From Xenopus tropicalis (taxonomy: Eukaryota; Chordata; Amphibia; Anura; Pipidae): a stretch of DNA of 64,000 bases. Position numbers and translations under genes: made by a program. The stretch covers positions 146,198,243 to 146,262,242 of the forward strand of contig NC_030679.2 in assembly GCF_000004195.4 (NCBI RefSeq). Reading direction: 5' to 3'. The notes beneath the pieces are model-generated. The model worked only from the letters and a program-made list of their open reading frames with translations. It did no database searches and was not told the origin of the DNA. Below are positions 22,790 to 32,200 of the stretch, in pieces; position 1 is the first letter of the stretch, and each line of letters begins with the position of its first letter.

Positions 22790-22963
22790 GAAATAAAAGC
22801 CACGAGACAAAATAACAGCCGCAGGCGACAAAAGAATAGTCGCGGGTGACAATTTTTTTTGCCGCACGTCATTTTTGCCGTTTCGCAAATTTTTCCCCGT
22901 TTCGCTGATCTTTTGAAAGATTTGCGAATTTTTCGGCGAAACGGAACAGATTCACTTATCACT
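22790..22963. repeat. MITE, AGTGATGAG family, partial
   Basis: About three 21-bp-type units (AAAATAACAGCCGCAGGCGA) followed by the end GGAACAGATTCACTTATCAC. The left half is missing. Confidence 0.65.
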
Positions 22964-23291
22964 AGTGATATGTGAATTTTTTTGCCAGGCATGGATTCGC
23001 AGTGAATTTCCGCATTTCGGCAGTGGCAAATTGTTTCTCAAAATTTCAGTGAAAATTTGCAGTGGAAAAATTCGCCATGCGTACAAATTTTTTTACACAC
23101 GTCAAATTGGGGCATGGTTGCGTCAAAAAAGTGTGGGCGACAAAAAAATGACACAGACAACCAAAAAAGACTCGGGTAACAAAAAAAAAATTTGCGCAAC
23201 AAATGCGTTTCACAAATTTTTTGCCATTTCGTGAATTTTCTTGCCGTTTCGCAAATTTTATGGCGAATCGGGACAGATTCGCTCCTCACTA
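22964..23291. repeat. MITE, AGTGATGAG family
   Basis: It starts GTGATATGTGAATTTTTTTG + CCAGGCATGG and ends GGGACAGATTCGCTCCTCAC. It is head to head with the preceding partial copy. Confidence 0.7.
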
Positions 23292-23423
23292 GCTGGGATC
23301 CTACAGAATTAGATTACGGCATATTGACAATGGCAATGGATGATCCTCTGCACACCTTGGCTGCCTTCTGTTCATCTTATTGGGAGTTCAAATGTAGCTG
23401 AGGTTTGGAGCTAAGACCTCCTA

Positions 23424-23960
23424 ATTAATGATGGGTGCAATAATTAGGCAGGCATGGACTTGCATTGAATTTTTTAGGTTTCGCTATTGGTGGAATATTT
23501 CGCGAAACGGGCAACAAAATTTGCCATGTAAAAAATTAGTCAAGCGCGGCATTTTTCGATGATGCATACAATAATTTTTTTGATGATGCGCAACATTTTC
23601 ACTGTTTTATAGATTTTTCACCGCTCAATTCGCAAATTTTTCAGCAAAACGGGACAGATTTGCTCATCACTACTCCTGATTAGTGATGAGCAAATTTTTT
23701 CACCAGGCATGGATTCGCAGCAAATTTCCGTATTTCGGCATTGGCGCGGTCACATAAAAAAAGGGTGCAGTTGCGTCAAAATTGGGTGCGGTCACGTTAA
23801 AAAAGCACCAAAAAAATAGACACAGGCAACAAAAAAGATGTGGGTGGCAAAAAACAATCGCACGACAAATGCATTTTGTGAATTTTTCGCCGTTTTGCGA
23901 ATTTTCTTCTGTTTCGCGAATTTTATGGCGAAGCAAAACGGGACAGATTCGTTCATCACT
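23424..23960. repeat. Two AGTGATGAG-family MITEs in tandem
   Basis: Copy one runs from about 23424 to 23672 (GGGACAGATTTGCTCATCAC) and copy two from about 23680 to 23960 (GATGAGCAAATTTTTTCACC ... GACAGATTCGTTCATCAC). A TCCTGATTAGTG segment follows each. Confidence 0.65.
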
Positions 23961-24436
23961 ACTCCTGATTAGTGGTTGCCCTTTCCTAACAACTGGGCCA
24001 GGGAGGCAGATGTTCAACTGTAGCTCTGAACCTAAAACACAAAAGCAAAAAAAGTTATCAGGCCCCTTCTCTCCCATCCTCACCTTTTAAGTCAGTAACA
24101 TTTAGTTACCAAGAACAATGAGCCTCATGAGCCTCCATTTTAAGAATTGCAGCCTTCTCATATAAAATGTATGGGGTTCATTGAGATAACAGTAGTCCAA
24201 AAGGTTCATAATCCTTTCATTTGAGTAGAGTATTTAATGGTATATCTCAAGCAGATAGGATTACTGAGTAATGTTTTCTACTCCCTTCTAATGAGATACC
24301 TTCTTACGTTCTGAAGAACATTCCTGGATAAGTGGTGAAACCTTTTCAAAATGACTTACCAAATCCAGTTTCTTTAGACCGCTGCCAGACACTGTATTTT
24401 ATGACCCGGATAAATCTAAATCATTACAGACATAAC
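23961..24436. other. Intergenic, upstream of gene C
   Basis: No gene recognised. The stretch at 24312-24418 (CTGAAGAACATTCCTGGATA...) recurs with few changes at 27143-27247 in intron 1 of gene C. Confidence 0.5.
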
Positions 24437-24806
24437 CAGTGATGAGCGAATCTGTCCCGTTTCATTTTGCCATAAAATTTGCGAAATGGCAAGAAAATTC
24501 GCGAAATGGCGAAAAATTTGCAAAATGCATTTGGTGCATGATTTTTTTTTGTCACCCGCGTCTTTTTTGTCGCTCACATCTTTTTTTGGTGGCCCGTGCT
24601 TTTTTTGACATGACCTCGCCCAATTTTGACGAGACTGCGCCCTTTTTTCATGTGACCGCACCCAATTTGCCACGACCACACACAATTTGAGGCGCGACAA
24701 ATTTTTTTGTACGAATTTTCCCAGAAGTTTCACGAAACAATTCGCCAATGCCGAAATGTAGAAATTCGCTGCAAATTCATGCCTGGCGAAAAAATGTGCT
24801 CATCAC
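24437..24806. repeat. MITE, AGTGATGAG family
   Basis: It starts AGTGATGAGCGAATCTGTCC and ends TTCATGCCTGGCGAAAAAAT + ...CTCATCACT. Confidence 0.75.
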
Positions 24807-24835
24807 TAGACATAACATCAGTAGCTGCCATAAGC

Positions 24836-25097
24836 GAATGATGAGCGAATCACTTCACTGAAAAATTCGTGAAACTGCTGAAAAAATTGCAAAACAGAGA
24901 AAAATTTGCAAAATGCAACTACCACATGACTTTTTGACATGTGCGACTTTCTTGACGTGACTATGACTTTTTTGTCATGACTTTTTCCTCACTCGCAATT
25001 AATTTTTGGTGCAGTTTTGCAAAAAAAATGTACCAATGGCGAAATGCAGAATTTCACAGCCAATTCATGTCTAGTGAAAAAAATTGCTTATCACTGG
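24836..25097. repeat. MITE, AGTGATGAG family, diverged
   Basis: It starts GAATGATGAGCGAATCACTT and ends TTCATGTCTAGTG...GCTTATCACT. Interior heavily mutated. Confidence 0.6.
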
Positions 25098-25139
25098 CTG
25101 CCAATTCAACTCTTACCACAAGGAATTCTTTACTCATTT

Positions 25140-25410
25140 GAGCAAAAAAATACCCACGGGCGACAAAAGAATAGCAGCGGGCAACAAAAGAATAGCTGCG
25201 GGTGACAAAAGAGTAGCCGCTCGACAAAAGAATAGCCGCGGGTGACAAAAGAATAGCCGCGGGCACCAAAAGAATTGCCGTGGGCAACAAAAGAATAGTT
25301 GAGGACAACAATTTTTTTTGACGTGCGACATTTTTCGGCGTTTCGCAAATCTTATGAAAGATTCGCAAACTTTGCGATGAAGCGAAATGGGACAGATTCG
25401 CTCATGACTA
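25140..25410. repeat. MITE, AGTGATGAG family, partial, with 21-bp array
   Basis: Seven to eight 21-bp units (GGGCGACAAAAGAATAGCAG-type) at 25150-25310, then TTCGCAAATCTTATGAAAGA and the end GGGACAGATTCGCTCATGAC. Confidence 0.75.
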
Positions 25411-25866
25411 TACACAAAAGATCTAAAATAACAATAGGTGGTGTAATGAGCCAATGTAGGAGTATAATGAGCTTTGACATGACGCAAGTCTACATATTTT
25501 GGCCAAAGTGTTGTACACCTGATTTTTTTGTAATTTATTTTGTCCTTCATCTCAATCAAGTTCCCACTAGAAGTTTTGAGAGTTATTTATGTAGATAAGT
25601 AACATTATAGATAGATAAGTAGTAGATAAGTTATGTATTGTAGATAGTAAAGCGTTAAAGCTTTTTATGAAACATTATCCCTTGATGATTCCCTTTGCAG
25701 CTTGTCCTGGGTTACTTACTCAGAACTCTCACATTGTAGATTGTTCCCTATAGGGAGTAAATGTGAAAATGATGGGATTCACTTAATTTCCCTATGTAGT
25801 TTAGATAATTTTTCATAATGCTTGGTTTCCCCTAGGTCTTATACTACTTAAGTACACAATGTCTGG

Positions 25867-25873
25867 TATAAAA
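25867..25873 (+). promoter_or_regulatory. Possible TATA box of gene C
   Basis: TATAAAA 41 bp before the first in-frame ATG (25908). The same motif lies at the same spacing upstream of gene D. Confidence 0.4.
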
Positions 25874-26006
25874 TCAATTCACATAAACCATCTCAGTGTT
25901 TCCAGTAATGACCATGATGGTATTTGTATGTTACAACAGAATGCTGAGAGAGGCAACCTGTTTGGTTATAGAGACAATTAACTCCAACACACAGAGGCTC
26001 CAAAGG

Positions 26007-26233
26007 ATGTGTTGGTTGATATTCTCAACAGTATGGATTTTGTGCGCAGTGTCCATAGACGTATGTGCAGTTCCAGGCTCCGAAATGGGATGCAACTTGA
26101 TCATTGAAAGAACTAGAGATTACTTCAGCCAACCGGGGGACATAATCATAGGAGGCACCTTTCCCGTTTATTGGAACAGAGTCTACAAAGATCTGAACTT
26201 TACTACCAAACCCCCAGAACTTCATTGTGAGAG
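26007..26233 (+). CDS. V2R gene C exon 1 (signal peptide)
   Basis: I chose ATG 26007 because MCWLIFSTVWILCAVS is a good signal peptide start. It continues to GDIIIGGTFPVYWNRVY and PPELHCE plus a split arginine codon (AG before GTACAT). The frame is open upstream to an ATG at 25908, which would add 33 residues before the hydrophobic stretch. Confidence 0.85.
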
Positions 26234-29200
26234 GTACATGCCATTGAGATTTGGAATCCCTGTTTAATCACCCCATGCTAAAAACCCAGACAGGGAACAC
26301 ACATAGTGGCTACATTTTACCAGTACCAAAGATATTTAGTAACCTTGCCTTATGTACAATACCTCTACATACATTTATTGCTCTTGAACTAATTCAATAC
26401 AAAAGCATTATCAACCTGTTTACACCTTTAGGCTCTGATGTTTTTTACATTGGCAACAAAATATATTATTTTTGTACTCTTCGTGCCTCTCCTATTGCAA
26501 TATTCTGTTAACTGACCCTCGTATTAAACATGTTACCCCTCAGTGTCTTCTAATGTAGCGCATTCCTATTACTAACGACGTTCTCTTATTTAACTCACCG
26601 CTTTATCATTCAGTAGACTTTACATTCTGAAGTTTGCTGTCCATCCATAAAATACTTAACTCCATTGTTACTTTCAGTTGTTCCATGATCACAACATTCT
26701 TCCAATTCAACCATGGCACTCCCATGTCTAGAAATGACCTAAGTCTTTATTTCGGAGCTTGCTATTCATTTCACAAATGTTGGTATGAAAATGAAGGATC
26801 ACCCATAGCAGAGATAGATTTCTTAAAGGTCCATATATCAGAATCATCTATTTCCTTAACCCTGTTGCCAACTTTATTGTGTTGTTTGACTTCTTCACAT
26901 CATGCAGACCAGTGGTTCTCAACCTCCCTAATGCCGCGACCCTTTAATACAGTTCCTCATGTTGTGGTGACCCCCAACCATAAAATGATTCCTAAGACCG
27001 TTGGAAATATGTGTTTTCCAATGGTCTTAGGCGACCCCTGTGAAAGGGTTGTTCAACCCCCAAAGGGGTCCCGACCCACAGGTTGAGAACCGCTGATGTA
27101 GACACTTGTTTCCCATAGCCATAGGGCAGTAGGGGGTACCATCTGAAGAACATTCCTGGATAAGTGGTGAAACCTTTTCAAAATGACTTAGCAAATCCAT
27201 TTTCTTTAGACACTGCCAGACACTGTATATTATAACCTGGGTAAATAGGGCAGTAGGGGGTACCATTTCCTTAACCTTGTTTCCAACTTTATTGTGTTGT
27301 TTGACTTCTTCACATCATGAAGACCAGTGGTTCTCAACCTCCCTAATGCCGCGACCCTTTAATACAGTTCCTCATGTTGTGGTGACCCCCAAACCATAAA
27401 ATGATTCCTAAGACCGTCGGAAATATGTGTTTTCCAATGGTCTTAGGCGACCCCTGTGAAAGGGTCGTTCAACCCCCAAAGGGGTCCCGACCCACAGGTT
27501 GAGAACCGCTGATGTAGACACTTGTTTCCCATAGCCATAGGGCAGTAGGGGGTACCATTTCCTTAACCTTGTTGCCAACTTTATTGTGTTGTTTGACTTC
27601 TTCACATCATGTAGACCAGTGGTTCTCAACCTTCCTAATGCCGCAACCCTTTAATACAATTCTTCATGTTGTGGTGACCCCCAACCATAGATCGGTGTCT
27701 TGGTTCCTAAGACCACTGTAAATATGTGTTTTCCGATGGTCTTAGGTGACCCCTGTGAAAGGGTCGTTGGACCCCCAAGGGGTCCCGACCCACAGGTTGA
27801 GAACCGTTGATGTAGACACTTGTTTCCTATAGCCATAGGGCAGTAGGGGGGTACCATCTCTCATAAAGTGGAATGTAGTAGACACTTAGTGAGTGTTAGT
27901 CATACTATAGTCACATTAGAATGATAAAAAATATATATCATTTTTTTTAAATATGCCCTTCCTTATTATTATTTTCTTTGGTGATTTCACGTAGGGTTGC
28001 TCCTCATTTTTACGAGACCATGCAGGCCTTAATATTTGCAGTTGAGGAGATTAATGCCCAGCCTAAGCTCCTTTCCAATATTACCCTTGGCTTCCAGGTG
28101 TTTGACACTTGCTTCAATTTACGTAAGGCAGCACATGGGACCCTCTCAATGCTTTCTGGAGGAAAGGAAACCACCCCAAATTATCACTGCAACAAACTGT
28201 CACCTCTGGCTTCTATAATTGGGGATTCAGGTTCCTCAGTTTCCATTATAATGGCCCAGATCTTGGGGCTCAACCGATACCCACAGGTAAGCGCACCTTC
28301 AATAAATATTTTACATATATTTTATACCTATTTTTAATGTGTATTTGTTTAGGGATATTTAAGAGAGAGTTAAAGCCTAAAAAAACATATGGCTATGAAT
28401 GATGTGATTTAAAGGAACAGTAACACCAAAAAATGAAATTGTTTTAGAGTAATTACAATGCGTTTTTGTGTTGCCATAAAATGTAACTACTAATCACCCA
28501 GAATATTGTGAATTGGTCTCTAAGATCAGGTAACTCACAGCAACCAAAAGAATATGGGATCAGCACAAAGAGGGTAGGAAGATACTAGATACATCTTTAC
28601 TAGTGATGAGCGAATTTTTTTAACCAGGCATGGATTCACAGCAAATTTCCGCATTTCGCCACTGGAGAATTGTTTTGCAAAACTGCTGTGAAAATTCACC
28701 GTGAAAAATTCGTTGTGTTGATTTTTTTTTTTGTCGCACGTCAAATTGGGCGCGGTCGCATCAAAAAAAGGCACGGTCGCATAAAAATTGGTCATGTAAA
28801 AAAAGACATGGGCGACAAAAAAATTGTGCGACAAATGCATTTCACAAATTTCTCGCCGTTTTGCAAATTTTCTTGCCATTTCATGATTTTTATGATGAAG
28901 CAAAATGGGACTGATTCGCTCATCACTAATCTTTACAAGATGGTTACTACTAAATGACTGTGGCCTTGGGCTCTTTCATACGTATAACACTTAAAATCTG
29001 ACCTTTTTTTGAAGCTTAGTTCTCCTTTGGGGCTTTAATATGGATTTGATGTGTGATCTAAACTTCATGGTTTTCATACAGGAATAGTCCAGATATCACA
29101 AATATGTTACTAATTTGTGTGATAATGACTGATTATCCTTGTTCTACTTCTACAGATCAGTTACTTTGCAACCAGCCCAATTTTCAACAACCGTTACCTG

Positions 29201-32200
29201 TTTCCTTCCTTTTTCCGTACCATCCCCAGCGATGAATTTCAAATGAAAGGTTTGGCTCAACTGGTCTCTCATTTTGGTTGGTCTTGGGTTGGTCTTCTTG
29301 CCTCTGATAATGATTACGGTCAATTTGGACTTCAGTTGATAAGGCAAGAAATAATAAACAACGGAGGCTGTGTGGCCTTTGCTGAGAATATTTTGACTGG
29401 TCAACCTAACAGGAATGCTCCTCGTATTGTCCAACTCATTAGAGAGTCAACAGCAAAAGTTGTGGTTGTACTAGATGCTGAGTCTTCCTTTGTAATTGTG
29501 CTAGAAGAGCTGTTGAGACAGAATGTAAGTGGAATTATTTGGGTAGCCAGTGAGTCTTGGGCAACTTCAGCTGTACACTCGGAAAGCAGATTTCAAAGGG
29601 TTGCAGTTGGAACTCTTGGTTTTGCTATCCATGGTGCTCAACTGCCCATGTTCTCTAAATACCTCAACAGCCTGAGTCCTTCTAAGACGCTCTATGATCC
29701 ATTTATAAAGGAGTATTGGGAGCAAAGCTTTTCTTGTAAGTGGCTCAGTCAGGAGAATTTAGGGAATGGCACAATACAAGCATGTACAGGGAAGGAAAAT
29801 CTAGAAAACACATCACCAGAATCTTATCACAGAGCAACTCTTAACGTATACAATGCAGTTTATGCAATTGCCTGGGCCTTACAGAATTTGATTCTCTGTG
29901 TTCCTGGAAATGGACCATTTGATCATGGTTCCTGCACCAACCTTTCTTCATTTCAACCTTGGCACGTAAGCAACTTGTCTGTTGTTTTAGTCACATTATC
30001 AGTGTCGGACTGACATGGCAGGGGCCCACCAGAAATCTCTAGACCATGGGCCCACTCTAAAAACTAATTCCTCCTCTCCTCCCTCAAATTCTATATGATC
30101 CTAGTCTCTTTTCTCTACATACTATACTCTATTCTTCCATCTATCAAGCTTCCTTGTTCCCATACAGAAATAGGGAATGACCATGAAATAGGCTAAATAG
30201 TTAGAAGCAAGAGGTCCCACTGACACCTGGGCTCACCGGGAGTTTTCCTGGTATCCTGGTGGGCCAGTCCAACACTGCCTTGCCCTTTTCATTTCTGTCA
30301 GCCTCAAACATGGAAGTACGAGCTTCCCGCCTGTGGGCAATTTCTCTCACTAGCATGCCTTTCAAAAGATGATGTCGGTATGGTAGGCAAAAGAAAGGAG
30401 TCAAACTAAAATGGCCACTGGGAAATTTCAAAGCGACATGCAAATAAGCAGAAGCCTGACTCCTTTGGCGATACGAAGGGAATAACGGAGGAGCATTTAG
30501 CTGTCCCTTTAGCTGCCCTTGTAGAAAGGTGCACACTTGTAGCTCACTGAATTTTTCAGGCAAGGGAGAAAGAAGTTGCGGAATGGGGCATCAGTGTGCT
30601 TATTTCTCTTTCTGTCCGTGGGCCCTGCCTCAACTGGTTGGCGCTGAGGCTTAGTTGGTTGTCTAGTAAACAGGAGATCCCGAGTTCGACTCTCAGCAGT
30701 GCCTACCTTCTTCCTTTAAAGCTTGCGGGGAATGGCTAGAGCGTGCCTTTGGCTCTCTTACCCATGTCTGTTCTCTGTAGGTATCTGCCCGTTAAAGCAT
30801 GGTTCCTCTGAAAACTCCCAGCCTGTTCTACATGCAGATGTCAGTCTCCTGGCAAGTGTATGCCTACCAACCAAGCAACAGCCGCTTCCTATCAAAGTGT
30901 GGAACTGTGTCTTGGGTCAATTAGACACATCTTTTCATGCTCAGCCCGAATAATGTTCCTGTCAAGGCAGGAAGATTGCAAAGTAGCTAGGCTTACTGAG
31001 CTTCAAGCTACAGACTGGGGACGAAAGGTATTGGTGGTTGGAGGTAAAACATGTGCGTTGGGGGGAAATTCCTTGGGAATAAAGGATGTGTTCAGGTTGT
31101 TGATTTGGTTTTGCTAATGAGCGCTGCTCACGCCTGCCAAGGAGCAAGGCTCACACCTGAATCAAGAATTTGTCATGAATTTTAAGGCAGAGCTGACAAA
31201 TATGTTTGTGTAATACTTGCCCAATAATCCTGATCTTGGTGCAATCTTCTGCATGTGCCCATTTTTAATTCTTATGCCCTTGACAGAGGCAGTAGCCTGG
31301 TGCTGTGGCTTAGTTGGTTAAAGCGCCTGTCTAGTAAACAGGAGATCCTGAGTTCGACTCTCAGCAGTGCCTGCCCTTTTCGTTTCCCCCAACCTCAAAC
31401 TTGGAAGTACGAGCTTCCCGCCTGTGGGCAATTTCTCTCACTAGCAGCCTTTCAAAAGATGATGTCGGTATGGTAGGCAAAAGAAAGGAGTCAAACTAAA
31501 ATGGCCACTGGGAAATTTCAAAGCGACATACAAATAAACAGAAGCGTGACTCCTTTGGCGATACGAAGGGAATAACGGAGGAGCATTTAGCTGCCCTTGT
31601 AGAAAGGTGCCCACTTGTAGCTCACTGAATTTACAAGCACCTGTCTTGTAAACAGGAGATCCTGAGTTCAACTCTCAGCAGTGCCTTGCCCCGGTATCAG
31701 ATTGACATGGCAGGGGCCCACTCTAAAAACTAAATCCTCCCTCAAATTGTGTGTTATCCTAGTCTCTTTTCTCTACATATTATACTCTATTCTTCCATCT
31801 ATCAAGCTCCCTTGTTCCCATACAGAAATAGGGAATGACCATAAAATGGGCTAAGTATTTAGAAGCAAGTGGGCCCGCGTGGAGTTTTCCTGGTGGGCCA
31901 GTCCGACACTACACATTGTCATTCTGAGATTTCCTTTTCCAAATCTTTTCTAATTCATGAAATGTATTTCTTTCAGCTTCTTCGCTATATTAAAAATGTA
32001 ACCTTTCAGACTACATATGATAGCCAAGTATTTTTTGATGCAAAAGGTAACCCTCCAGCTATCTATGACATTGTAAACTGGCATGTGAGTAATAAGGGCA
32101 ATTTGGAGCAGGTGACAGTTGGGAGATATGACTTGAATGCCCCAGATGGAAAAGTTTTCAAAATAGACAGTACTGGAATTATATGGCCCAATAACAACAC

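Larger units (their letters stand above)
30277..31687 (+). repeat. tRNA-Thr repeat unit inside the insertion
   Basis: Reverse complement of the unit found at 49922-51254, 55330-56980 and 59640-60910. It includes the markers GGAAGTACGAGCTTCCCGCC, GTCAAGGCAGGAAGATTGCA and CTCGAGATATC-side sequence, and three tRNA-Thr-like segments. Confidence 0.85.
30001..31911. mobile_element. 1.9-kb composite insertion in gene C intron 3
   Basis: The left end AGTGTCGGACTGACATGG and right end CCAGTCCGACACT are inverted repeats. The DNA outside is a near-direct repeat (CACATTATC before, CACATTGTC after). Two same-direction MITE copies (30001-30276 and about 31688-31910, both with GACATGGCAGGGGCCCAC) flank about 1.4 kb of the tRNA-Thr repeat unit. 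In gene D the matching intron is 82 bp, which gives the empty site. Confidence 0.75.

Noticed and set aside
26634..27086. 150-codon frame in intron 1 of gene C
   Set aside because: Its C-terminal third is SPIN sequence; no recognisable domain.
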